17,963 bases of DNA, taken from Fimbriimonadales bacterium. Lineage in GTDB: Bacteria > Armatimonadota > Fimbriimonadia > Fimbriimonadales > GBS-DC. The translations under genes were made by a program, and so were the position numbers. The first letter of the stretch is position 1; each line of letters starts with the position of its first letter. The notes under the pieces were generated by a model, which worked only from the letters and a program-made list of their open reading frames with translations, did no database searches and was not told where the DNA came from. The stretch spans positions 1 to 17,963 of the forward strand of contig JAOAES010000291.1 in the NCBI GenBank assembly GCA_026416655.1, in the 5' to 3' direction. Positions 7,451 to 14,380 of this stretch are shown here, piece after piece.

Positions 7451-7458
7451 GGTACAAT
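7451..7458 (+). promoter_or_regulatory. Putative leaderless promoter of the hydroxypyruvate isomerase-like gene
   Basis: GGTACAAT ends 6 nt before the ATG at 7465, the same distance as in gcvT and zntA. It lies just after the CPBP stop codon. Confidence 0.6.
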
Positions 7459-7464
7459 CCCGCC

Positions 7465-8232
7465 ATGCGAGGTGCACGGATGAAACAGGACATCTGCTGG
7501 TGGTGCTATCAAGGGCGCATCGAGCCGAAACGCCTGATTGCGGAAGCGAAACGCATCGGCTACGAAGGGTTCGAACTCGTGCCTGAACCGATGTGGGATA
7601 TGATCAAAGAGGCAGGGTTGAAAATCGTCACGCACGGCGGGCACGGAACCATCGACAACGGCATGAACGACCCCCGCAACCACAGCCGTATCGAGGATGA
7701 GCTGAAAGCCAACATCGATAAAGCCGTGCAATACGAGATTCCCATCCTGATTTGCTTTTCGGGAAATCGTCGCGGACGCCCCGACGAGGAGGGCATCGAG
7801 CAGACCGTCGCCTGCCTCAAGCGCGTCGCGCCCTACGCCGAGCAGAAAGGCGTGACGCTGGCGCTCGAAATCCTCAACAGCAAGGTGGACCATCGCGACT
7901 ACCAGTTCGACAAGATGAGCTGGGGCGTGCGCGTGGTGGAGCTGGTCAACTCGCCCCGCGTGAAGATCCTGTACGACATCTACCACGCGCAGATTATGGA
8001 GGGCGACATCATCCGTACGATTCGCGCCCACCACGACAAGATTGCGCACTATCACACGGCGGGCAATCCCGGACGCAACGAGATCGACGACACGCAGGAG
8101 CTGTATTATCCCGCGATTATGAAAGCCATCAAAGAGACGGGCTACACGGGCTGGATTGGGCAGGAGTTCGTGCCGAAAGGGGATCCCATCGCTGCGCTGA
8201 AAGTGGCGTTCGAGCGGTGTAGCGTGGGGTAG
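7465..8232 (+). CDS. hyi: Hydroxypyruvate isomerase-like sugar-phosphate isomerase/epimerase (AP endonuclease 2 TIM barrel)
   Basis: 255 residues from ATG 7465. The fold is a single xylose-isomerase-like TIM barrel. Expected metal ligands and catalytic residues are present: Glu135 in LALEILNS, Asp171 and His174 in LYDIYHAQ, His197 in HYHTAGNPGRNE and Glu234 in IGQEF. This Glu-Asp-His-Glu set and the HTAGNPGR motif are typical of hydroxypyruvate isomerase, which interconverts hydroxypyruvate and tartronate semialdehyde. Two starts are possible: ATG 7465, placed leaderless behind GGTACAAT, and ATG 7480, which has GAGG at 7469-7472 with 7 nt spacing and matches the usual family N-terminus better. 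No glyoxylate carboligase or tartronate semialdehyde reductase lies nearby, so a related keto-sugar epimerase activity is also possible. Confidence 0.82.
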   Translation: MRGARMKQDICWWCYQGRIEPKRLIAEAKRIGYEGFELVPEPMWDMIKEAGLKIVTHGGHGTIDNGMNDPRNHSRIEDELKANIDKAVQYEIPILICFSGNRRGRPDEEGIEQTVACLKRVAPYAEQKGVTLALEILNSKVDHRDYQFDKMSWGVRVVELVNSPRVKILYDIYHAQIMEGDIIRTIRAHHDKIAHYHTAGNPGRNEIDDTQELYYPAIMKAIKETGYTGWIGQEFVPKGDPIAALKVAFERCSVG

Positions 8233-8254
8233 CTCCCCCTTCGAGAAGGTCGGT

Positions 8255-8262
8255 GGTATAAT
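8255..8262 (+). promoter_or_regulatory. Putative leaderless promoter of the P1B ATPase gene
   Basis: GGTATAAT ends 6 nt before the ATG at 8269. No Shine-Dalgarno and no obvious operator palindrome for an ArsR- or MerR-type metal sensor are visible. Confidence 0.65.
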
Positions 8263-8268
8263 CCCCTT

Positions 8269-10161
8269 ATGGCGCAGTCGTGTGCGTGTGGGGAGAGTTG
8301 CGCCCGCGCCCGTCGCGAGAACTGGCAAATCGGGGTGGGGTTGACGCTCGCGCTGGGCGCGGAGGCGGCTGAGTGGCTGGGGGTAGGAGGCGTCGCGCCG
8401 GCGTTGCTCGCGGCGATAGCCATCGCCATAGCCGGGCGTGAGGTTCTCTGGCAAGGGCTACTCGCACTGACGCGGTTCCGTCCCAACATCTACCTGCTGA
8501 TGACGCTGGCGGGCGCGGGGGCGATTGCGCTGGGTAAGTGGGGCGAAGCGGCGGTCGTGCTGACGCTCTACGCGCTTGCCGAGTTGCTGGAGCAGCGCGC
8601 GTCGGAACGCTCGGAGCGCAGCCTGCGCGCCGCGCTCGAACTCGCGCCTCAAGAAGCCTCTGTGCAGACGCCTGAGGGCGCATGGCAGACTCTCCCTATC
8701 GCGCAGATTCGCGTCGGGCAACGCATTCGCGTCAAGCCGGGCGAGCGCATCCCGCTTGATGGAACCGTCGTGGCGGGCGCGTCGGCAGTGGATCAGTCCC
8801 CCATCACAGGCGAGAGCGTCCCTGTCGAGAAATCAGCGGGCGATTCAGTCTACGCTGGCTCGTTGAACTTGCACGGTTCGCTGGAGGTGGAGGTCGCTGC
8901 GACGGCGGACGAGACGCTGGTCGCGCACATCGCCCGCACGGTGGCACAAGCGCAGGCGAGGCGCGCGCAGGTGGATCGGTTCATGGATCGCTTTGCGCGG
9001 GTCTATACGCCGTTGATGCTGGGGCTGGCAACGGGCGTGGCGGTTCTGCCCCCTTTACTGATGGGCGCGCCGTTTGTGGAGTGGCTTTATCGGGGGCTGG
9101 TGTTTCTGGTGCTGGGTTGTCCCTGCGCACTGGTGATTAGCACGCCCGTCACTTTGCTCAGTGCGCTTTCGGGGTTAGCGCGACGTGGGGTGGTGGTCAA
9201 AGGCGCGGTCGTGCTGGAGCAGGCGGCGGGGCTACGCGCGCTCGCGTTCGATAAAACGGGCACGCTCACCTACGGCAAACAGCGCGTGGAACACGCCCGC
9301 AGTCTTGACCGACAGCCGCTTCAGAGCCATCTGGAGGTCGCGCTCAGCCTCGCAATGCACTCAGAGCATCCCATCGCGCACGCCATCCGCGATTACTGCC
9401 TGCAGCAGGGCGTCGCGCCGCGTGCGCTGGAATCGTTCGAGGCGACGCCAGGATTGGGCATGGCGGGCGTGTTGGACGGCAAGACCTTTCGGATGGGCAA
9501 TCACCGCTTCGTGGAGCAGCACGACGCCTGCTCCAAGTCGCTGGAGGCGGTGCTGGAGCAGCTGGAGGCGCAGGGGCTGACGACGGTTGTGCTGTTCGAC
9601 CACCAGCCGCGCGCGGTGTTCGCGTTGCGCGATACGGTGCGCCCCGACGCAGCGGAAGCCGTCGCGCAGCTCCACCAGCTAAGACTGCACACCGCCCTGC
9701 TCACGGGCGATACGCGGGCGACCGCCGAGGTCATCGCGCAACAAGCGGGCATTCAGGAACGCTACGCCGAGCTATTGCCCCACGAGAAGGCGCAGGTGAT
9801 TGAGGCGTTGCGCGCGCGATTCGGGCGCGTGGGCATGGCGGGCGACGGGATTAACGACGCGCCTGCGCTCGCGACCGCCGATGTGGGCATCAGCTTCGCC
9901 GAGCGGGGGGCGGACCTGGCGATTGAAACCGCCGATATCGCCCTGATGCGCCACAACTTAACGCGAATCCCCGCGCTGGTTCGAACCGCCCGCCGCGCGA
10001 TGGGGATTATCCAGCAGAATATCGCCTTCGTGCTTGCTGTGCGCGCCGTGTTTATCACGCTTGCGCTGATGGGGCAGGCCACGCTCTGGATGGCGATTCT
10101 GGCGGATATGGGCGTGACTCTGTTAGTTATCGCCAACGGCTGGCGGGCGGGGCGTGTCTGA
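8269..10161 (+). CDS. zntA: P1B-2-type Zn/Cd/Pb-exporting ATPase (ZntA/CadA family) without N-terminal HMA domain
   Basis: 630 residues. It should pump Zn2+, Cd2+ or Pb2+ out of the cytoplasm at the cost of ATP. Motifs: actuator TGES (180-183), transmembrane CPC (284-286), phosphorylation site DKTGT (Asp328), SEHPIA with the P1B-specific His-Pro (367-368), and GDGINDAP (525-532). The C-terminal helix has DMG (613-615), the Asp typical of P1B-2 and absent from Cu pumps, which supports divalent metals. The usual ferredoxin-like HMA domain is missing; a short Cys cluster C-A-C-G-E-S-C (residues 5-11) may serve instead. The ATG is defined by TATAAT 6 nt upstream. No metal-responsive regulator gene adjoins. 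Subtype is inferred from residues, so Co or mixed specificity is not excluded. Confidence 0.9.
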   Translation: MAQSCACGESCARARRENWQIGVGLTLALGAEAAEWLGVGGVAPALLAAIAIAIAGREVLWQGLLALTRFRPNIYLLMTLAGAGAIALGKWGEAAVVLTLYALAELLEQRASERSERSLRAALELAPQEASVQTPEGAWQTLPIAQIRVGQRIRVKPGERIPLDGTVVAGASAVDQSPITGESVPVEKSAGDSVYAGSLNLHGSLEVEVAATADETLVAHIARTVAQAQARRAQVDRFMDRFARVYTPLMLGLATGVAVLPPLLMGAPFVEWLYRGLVFLVLGCPCALVISTPVTLLSALSGLARRGVVVKGAVVLEQAAGLRALAFDKTGTLTYGKQRVEHARSLDRQPLQSHLEVALSLAMHSEHPIAHAIRDYCLQQGVAPRALESFEATPGLGMAGVLDGKTFRMGNHRFVEQHDACSKSLEAVLEQLEAQGLTTVVLFDHQPRAVFALRDTVRPDAAEAVAQLHQLRLHTALLTGDTRATAEVIAQQAGIQERYAELLPHEKAQVIEALRARFGRVGMAGDGINDAPALATADVGISFAERGADLAIETADIALMRHNLTRIPALVRTARRAMGIIQQNIAFVLAVRAVFITLALMGQATLWMAILADMGVTLLVIANGWRAGRV

Positions 10162-10162
10162 C

Positions 10163-10171
10163 GGGTACACT
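10163..10171 (+). promoter_or_regulatory. Putative promoter of the porin-like/J-like operon
   Basis: GGGTACACT lies directly after the ATPase stop and 14 nt before the ATG at 10186. No Shine-Dalgarno is visible in between, so the predicted leader is only about 7 nt. Confidence 0.45.
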
Positions 10172-10185
10172 CTACCACGAAACGC

Positions 10186-11046
10186 ATGCAACGCCTGTTT
10201 ATCGCGCTGTCGCTGCTTGGGCTGTCCGCGCTGAGCGGGGCGCAACATCCGACGGTCTTTTTTGGTGCGCGGCTCCATGTGCAGGCGCGCACCGATGAGC
10301 GCACGACCGCCCTGCGCTGGTACGACGACCTCGCGCGTCATTCCGTCGTGTTTCTGCAGCTTTACCATGAGGCGGGCTACGGCGCGTATGTCGCGCAACG
10401 GCTCCAGAACCTTACCGCCGACCGCACGCGCACTGCGCTGGACGAGGCGTACATCGAGCGGCTGGAGGGCTGGCGCGTCGGCAAGTTCTACGCACCGTTC
10501 GGCGCGGGAATCTTGCTGAATGAGAGCGTTCTCGCGGTGCAGTCGCCCGCGCAGTTCGCTATCGGCGACCTGCCGATGCGCGTGGCGTACCTGTACAACG
10601 GCTCTGACCGCCAGCAGGGACTGTATGTGCGCGTAGGCACAGCGCGCGGTGGCGCGTCCGTCGGCGTGGGACGCCATTTCGGAACCGATCCGCACGCCTT
10701 CGCCGTGTGGGAACTGCCCGAACGCCCGCGCTCGCCCAACGGCTACGACACGCTTTATGGCGCGGATTATACGCTCGATATCGGGAGCCTGCCCGTCCAG
10801 CTGGAGTGGCTCTACAGCGAAGGCAAGCGTGTGCAGGCGACGCACTGGCTCGCGGCGCGCGTTCAGGCGCGCTCGCTGCCCCTCCAGCCCGAACTGACCG
10901 CCGCATATCAAACTGCTGCGGGACAGCTCAGCTGGCGTATCGCGCTGCAGCAACCTGCAGGGGAGCGCGCCCGCCTGAACTTCGCCCTGCGCGGCAAAGC
11001 GGGTACAATCGAGTTCGTCGCGTTCGGACTGCAGGGGGAGTTATAA
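10186..11046 (+). CDS. Exported hypothetical protein, possibly a porin-like outer-membrane beta-barrel
   Basis: 286 residues that I do not recognise as a named family. Residues 1-20 form a Sec signal peptide ending SGAQ. The mature part is rich in alternating-hydrophobic strands separated by polar turns (for example VVFLQLYHEAGYGAYVAQRL, LYVRVGTARGGASVGVGRHF and LNFALRGKAGTIEFVAFGLQ), which is the look of an outer-membrane barrel. Blocks such as WRVGKFYAPFGAGILLNES and GYDTLYGADYTLDIGSLPVQ recall phosphate-selective porin or DUF-type porin sequences. It does not end in the classical aromatic residue (it ends GEL). The downstream J-like gene starts one base after its stop, so the two are coupled. 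Function is unknown; a periplasmic beta-rich protein is the alternative. Confidence 0.65.
   Translation: MQRLFIALSLLGLSALSGAQHPTVFFGARLHVQARTDERTTALRWYDDLARHSVVFLQLYHEAGYGAYVAQRLQNLTADRTRTALDEAYIERLEGWRVGKFYAPFGAGILLNESVLAVQSPAQFAIGDLPMRVAYLYNGSDRQQGLYVRVGTARGGASVGVGRHFGTDPHAFAVWELPERPRSPNGYDTLYGADYTLDIGSLPVQLEWLYSEGKRVQATHWLAARVQARSLPLQPELTAAYQTAAGQLSWRIALQQPAGERARLNFALRGKAGTIEFVAFGLQGEL
11001..11009 (+). promoter_or_regulatory. Possible internal promoter for the J-like gene
   Basis: GGGTACAAT inside the end of the porin-like gene, 38 nt before the J-like ATG. It matches the window's consensus exactly, but it lies in coding sequence encoding Ala-Gly-Thr-Ile, so chance is possible. Confidence 0.35.
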
Positions 11047-11047
11047 C

Positions 11048-11491
11048 ATGGCGCTGGGACGACGCATCACACGGTTGATGAAGGCGCACTGGCACGAGTT
11101 GCTGGAGCGCGTGGAGACAGTGATTCGCGAAGAGGAGGCGGAGTCGGCGGCGCGTCAGACCGCCCGTCAGGAACTGGAGGACACGTTGCAGCCGATTCAC
11201 AGCACCGATTCCCGCCCCGCTTCGTCGGGCGCATCGTCGCCGTCGGTGCGCGAGACGGAGAAGGAACGCGCGCTGCGGGTGCTGGGGTTGCCTCCTGACG
11301 CCGACCTCGCGGCGGTGCGCCGCGCCTATCGCGAGCTGATTGCTCGCAGCGACCCCGCCCGCTTCCCCGACGATTCGCCCGAACGCGCCAAAGCCGAGCA
11401 AATCCGCCAGCGCATCGAGCAAGCATATCAGACGCTGTTGCTCCACTTAGACCATAGCGCGCAGCGGTTTCGGAACCTGTCGGTCGATTAG
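11048..11491 (+). CDS. J-domain-like protein lacking the HPD motif
   Basis: 147 residues: a charged helical N-terminus (1-48, likely coiled), a Ser/Pro-rich linker (50-68) and a J-like region (about 72-132). ALRVLGLPPDADLAAVRRAYRELI matches J-domain helices I-II, and RQRIEQAYQTLL matches helix III. Where DnaJ proteins have YHPDRFP this one has SDPARFP (101-107), so His-Pro-Asp becomes Asp-Pro-Ala and stimulation of an Hsp70 ATPase is not expected. It starts one base after the porin-like stop with a G-rich Shine-Dalgarno (GGAG 11037-11040, spacing 7), so translation is coupled. It ends convergent with the GH99-like gene, their stop codons sharing TTAG. Role unknown; an adaptor or scaffolding role is a guess. 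Confidence 0.75.
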   Translation: MALGRRITRLMKAHWHELLERVETVIREEEAESAARQTARQELEDTLQPIHSTDSRPASSGASSPSVRETEKERALRVLGLPPDADLAAVRRAYRELIARSDPARFPDDSPERAKAEQIRQRIEQAYQTLLLHLDHSAQRFRNLSVD

Positions 11492-13257
11492 CGGCGCGCC
11501 TGTGCGCCTGCCAGCCCCAGCAGAGTTGCAAGTAGCATCGGCGCGTAGGGCGTCTCCAGCAAGCGGAACCAGATGTAGCCCACCGCCCCGCTCCCGGGCA
11601 GGCGAATCCAGACCGCGCCGTCGCCCCAGTTGCGCCCCTGTGCGTCGTAAAGCGTAGCGAGCGGGATGTAGGTCGCGCCTGCAGGGGCGAGACTACGCAG
11701 CGCAGGTCGCCAGCGCAGGTCGCCGCCTGACGGGAACGGGAACGGCGCGTCGCCCGCCGCTTGCACCTGCGCGCGATTCAGGCGAAACTGGAAGCCCGGT
11801 GTCGGCGGCGTCTCGAAGCCCGTTCTGCCCGCCTCAGGACGGTTCGCGCTGCTCGCAATCGGCAGTCCGAACCGCGCGGCGCGATTCGCCTCTTTCCCGT
11901 CGGCGTAGTAGAAGGGGAACGGCGCACTCGGCAACGCCAGCAGCACGCCCCCTGCCTGCAGGTATGCCTGCAACGCGCGGTCGACATCGTCCGGGGCGTT
12001 CACGCTCGCCCGGTAGCCCTCGCCGCCCGCGTACACCAGCGCGGCGTAGCGTTGCGGCGTCACCCGCCCCGGCGCAACAAGGTCCGCGTACTCCAGCGTC
12101 TCGAACGAAAGCCCCACATCGAGCAGCCAGAACAACGCCTCCGACTGCGCGTCCGGCAACAGCCCTATCGTTTTGCCCTGCCACGCCCTGCGCAGGTTAG
12201 CGATTGCCTCGCCCGTGAGTGCGGTCAGCGGCGTCGCCATGCGCGGACGCGCCCCCAGCCGCTTGAAACGCGGTGCGAATTCGGCGGTTGTGCGCAACTC
12301 GCGCTCGCCATGCTCGACGGAGGGTTCAATCTCGCTCCCCTCGTGCCACTCGTTGAAGCTGGTAATCAGCGTCCAATCGGGGTTCAAGCTCAGCACGGCT
12401 TGCCATTGCTTACGGTACGCCTCGCCGTTGAACCGCTCCGTGCGAATGCCCGGCTTGCGGATTTTCGTATCGTCGTAGGCGGGGATAATCGTGGCGCAGG
12501 CGATGCGCCCGAACGCGCCCGCCATCTGCAACGCCTCACGATAGTGCGCCTCTATGATGGACTGAATTGCCTCTAACGGCTTGTTAACCAGCGCACCAAC
12601 GGGGTTATAGGTGTGAATCCCGTCGAACACGCGCGCCGCACTGCGACTCAGCGCATCGCCTATCGCACAAACGCCCGGCGGGAATTCCTTTCCGATGGTC
12701 TCCAGCACCCACGCCCACTGCGCAAGGCTGAGCTGCTCCATCGCGCGTCCATAGATGAATACGACGGGGCGTCCACCTACTTTCAGATAGGCGGGATGCC
12801 GCGCGAATCGAGCCAGAATGTGGCGCAGGTCGGTCAACACGGAGCGCGGGTCGCCCGGCTGCGGAACCGCCTCGTAGTAGATGCAGACCTTCAGGCGATG
12901 TTTCTGCGCGATGTCCAGCAGGCGTGGCAACGGTTTCTCCTCGTAGCCCTCAATCCCCCACCACGAGTAGATGAACCCATCTATGCCCGCCTCGCGCGCC
13001 CACTGGCAATGCCGCTCCAGCGTCTTCGGGTCGTTCGAGTCATACGCCCCCAGCACGGGGTAGTGCGTGGAGGTCGCGATTTGCTGGCGTTCGGGGGCTA
13101 CACCTTCCCAGTGAAGCCATTTGCCCGACACTTCCGGGTTGCCATACCAGCCATAGTAGAAAGCGAGCGTGAGTTTGGGCGGCTCGGCGTAGTGAATCTT
13201 CGCGCGCGCACGCAACGCCTCAATCAGGTCGCGCTGGCTCGGAGGTGCGTTCTGCAT
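11488..13257 (-). CDS. GH99-like endo-alpha-1,2-mannosidase/mannanase fused to a C-terminal amidotransferase-like domain
   Basis: 589 residues. The N-terminal ~340 form a GH99-type TIM barrel: LAFYYGWYGNP (31-41), GIDGFIYSWWG (91-101), CIYYEAVPQ (125-133), HPAYLKVGGRPVVFIYGR (154-171) and the catalytic block SFNEWHEGSEIEP (300-312). Glu303 and Glu306 match the two essential acids of the family, which cleaves internal alpha-1,2-mannosidic links. Residues about 362-589 form an extra domain beginning GKTIGLLPD with AALVYAGGEGY and LQAGGVLLALPS, resembling GATase1/ThuA-like Rossmann modules. A short hydrophobic stretch ends the protein. There is no signal peptide. A -10-like box lies 7 nt before the ATG. 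Family is well supported, though a related WbsX-type or unknown specificity is possible. Confidence 0.8.
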   Translation of the reverse strand: MQNAPPSQRDLIEALRARAKIHYAEPPKLTLAFYYGWYGNPEVSGKWLHWEGVAPERQQIATSTHYPVLGAYDSNDPKTLERHCQWAREAGIDGFIYSWWGIEGYEEKPLPRLLDIAQKHRLKVCIYYEAVPQPGDPRSVLTDLRHILARFARHPAYLKVGGRPVVFIYGRAMEQLSLAQWAWVLETIGKEFPPGVCAIGDALSRSAARVFDGIHTYNPVGALVNKPLEAIQSIIEAHYREALQMAGAFGRIACATIIPAYDDTKIRKPGIRTERFNGEAYRKQWQAVLSLNPDWTLITSFNEWHEGSEIEPSVEHGERELRTTAEFAPRFKRLGARPRMATPLTALTGEAIANLRRAWQGKTIGLLPDAQSEALFWLLDVGLSFETLEYADLVAPGRVTPQRYAALVYAGGEGYRASVNAPDDVDRALQAYLQAGGVLLALPSAPFPFYYADGKEANRAARFGLPIASSANRPEAGRTGFETPPTPGFQFRLNRAQVQAAGDAPFPFPSGGDLRWRPALRSLAPAGATYIPLATLYDAQGRNWGDGAVWIRLPGSGAVGYIWFRLLETPYAPMLLATLLGLAGAQARR

Positions 13258-13264
13258 GGCGAGA

Positions 13265-13273
13265 ATGATACCC
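13265..13273 (-). promoter_or_regulatory. Putative leaderless promoter of the GH99-like gene
   Basis: Minus-strand GGGTATCAT ends 7 nt before the ATG at 13257, with no Shine-Dalgarno. It abuts the stop codon of the upstream zinc-ribbon gene, so the GH99-like gene need not depend on read-through. Confidence 0.55.
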
Positions 13274-13543
13274 TTAGCCTGCTCTGAAGAAGTGGTACAT
13301 CGTGATTATCAGATACACTCCGCTCAGCGTCGCCGCGCCGAATATGGCGAACACCCACCATCCCAAGTCGCCTCCCAGCATCGAGAACATCGCAATCAGG
13401 TAGAGCGTGGCGGTAATCAGCGCCATCCAAGCAAAGCGCCGCGCGTGCGGGTTTGGCGGGCGCACAATGTTGCGGCACTGCGGGCACTCCTGTTCGGGCG
13501 CATCCGAAGGTAGCTCCACGCCGCAATAAGGGCAACGACGCAT
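13274..13543 (-). CDS. Small zinc-ribbon membrane protein
   Basis: 89 residues. The N-terminus carries a two-knuckle zinc ribbon, CPYC (4-7) and CPQC (20-23), followed by a short linker and two hydrophobic helices (about 37-57 and 61-83), so the ribbon should face the cytoplasm next to the membrane. No named family is recognised; such small zinc-ribbon membrane proteins are common and mostly uncharacterised. The ATG has GGAGG only at 14 nt (complement of 13558-13562), unusually far. A 12-codon ORF ends 3 nt before the ATG, so initiation may depend on translational coupling. It is divergent from terC and upstream of the GH99-like gene on the same strand, 16 bp away. Confidence 0.75.
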   Translation of the reverse strand: MRRCPYCGVELPSDAPEQECPQCRNIVRPPNPHARRFAWMALITATLYLIAMFSMLGGDLGWWVFAIFGAATLSGVYLIITMYHFFRAG

Positions 13544-13546
13544 AGG

Positions 13547-13585
13547 TCAGGCGGCAACCTCCACGTCGCAGGTGTGTGAACTCAT
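13547..13585 (-). CDS. Candidate leaderless micro-ORF MSSHTCDVEVAA upstream of the zinc-ribbon gene
   Basis: An ATG 9 nt after the TACACT box opens a 12-codon ORF that stops 3 nt before the zinc-ribbon ATG. The position matches the leaderless starts elsewhere in the window. It could couple translation of the next gene or act as a sensor peptide. It could equally be chance in a 60-nt leader. Confidence 0.3.
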   Translation of the reverse strand: MSSHTCDVEVAA

Positions 13586-13594
13586 GGCATACGG

Positions 13595-13604
13595 AGTGTA
13601 CCCC
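13595..13604 (-). promoter_or_regulatory. Putative promoter of the zinc-ribbon gene
   Basis: Minus-strand GGGGTACACT, 51 nt before the zinc-ribbon ATG. This leaves one of the few long leaders in the window. It is divergent from the terC promoter at 13630-13637. Confidence 0.5.
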
Positions 13605-13629
13605 AACCTTCCTGCCGACGCCGTCAACA

Positions 13630-13637
13630 GGTACAAT
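13630..13637 (+). promoter_or_regulatory. Putative promoter of the terC-family gene
   Basis: GGTACAAT ends 11 nt before the ATG at 13649, predicting a leader of about 5 nt without a Shine-Dalgarno. There is no room for a manganese (yybP-ykoY) riboswitch. Confidence 0.6.
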
Positions 13638-13648
13638 CTTGTCCCGGT

Positions 13649-14353
13649 ATGGAAGCCATCGTCGCGCTGTTGACGCTTACGGCGCTGGAGATTGTATTAG
13701 GGATTGACAACATTGTCTTTATCTCGATACTGTCCGATAAGTTACCGCCGGAGCAACGGAGGAAGGCGCGCCTCATCGGGCTGAGCCTCGCGTTTCTGCT
13801 GCGCGTCATCTTCCTGCTCTCCATCACATGGATTATGCGCCTGCAGACTCCGTTGTTCTCCGTGCTGGGCAAGGATTTTTCAGGCAAGTCCCTGATCCTG
13901 ATTGCGGGCGGGCTGTTCCTGATGGGCAAGGCGACCTACGAAATCCACCATAAGATCGAGGTTGCGCAGGGCGAGGTGAAAGTGCCCAAAATGCTCACGC
14001 TGACCACCGCCGTCATTCAGATTGTGCTGGTAGACCTGGTGTTTTCCATCGACTCCGTGATTACGGCGGTGGGGCTGTCGCGTGAACTGTGGGTGATGAT
14101 TATCGCCGTGCTGATTGCTGTCGTGTTCATGCTGGTGTTTGCAGGCAGTGTCAGCAGACTCATCGACACGCATCCTTCACTGAAAGTGCTGGCGCTGGCG
14201 TTTCTGGTGTTGATTGGCTTTACCTTGATGGGCGAGGGCTTCGGCTACGAGATTCCGAAGGGCTACACCTACTTCGCAATGGCGTTCTCGCTCGCGGTGG
14301 AGGTGTTGAACATCCGCTTGCATCACCGCCCGTCCAAGCCGCCCGCGAAGTAG
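13649..14353 (+). CDS. TerC-family integral membrane protein
   Basis: 234 residues with about seven hydrophobic helices. Diagnostic TerC motifs: EIVLGIDNIVFISIL (14-28, Asp20 and Asn21 in the first helix), VDLVFSIDSVITAVGL (128-143, Asp129 and Asp135), and GEGFGYEIPKGYTYFAMAFSLAVEVLN near the C-terminus, split here by its position at about 195-221. The acidic residues in the two repeated helices are thought to form a metal-binding site. Characterised relatives export manganese or support metal loading of exported proteins, and some are linked to tellurite resistance. The gene stands alone, with no ter cluster, so tellurite resistance is not implied. The start is set by GGTACAAT 11 nt upstream. 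Family is very secure; the ion is inferred. Confidence 0.92.
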   Translation: MEAIVALLTLTALEIVLGIDNIVFISILSDKLPPEQRRKARLIGLSLAFLLRVIFLLSITWIMRLQTPLFSVLGKDFSGKSLILIAGGLFLMGKATYEIHHKIEVAQGEVKVPKMLTLTTAVIQIVLVDLVFSIDSVITAVGLSRELWVMIIAVLIAVVFMLVFAGSVSRLIDTHPSLKVLALAFLVLIGFTLMGEGFGYEIPKGYTYFAMAFSLAVEVLNIRLHHRPSKPPAK

Positions 14354-14361
14354 CCTCCAAT

Positions 14362-14371
14362 CGGCTATAAT
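14362..14371 (+). promoter_or_regulatory. Putative leaderless promoter of the ABC ATPase gene
   Basis: CGGCTATAAT contains a perfect TATAAT that ends 9 nt before the ATG at 14381. It lies in the 27-bp gap after terC, and no Shine-Dalgarno is visible. Confidence 0.6.
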
Positions 14372-14380
14372 ATTGGCTGT

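Noticed and set aside
7423..8454. 343-codon minus-strand ORF opposite the hydroxypyruvate isomerase-like gene
   Set aside because: Shadow of a gene with complete catalytic residues.
13586..13648. Manganese (yybP-ykoY) riboswitch for the TerC-family gene
   Set aside because: The predicted leader is about 5 nt; there is no space for an aptamer.
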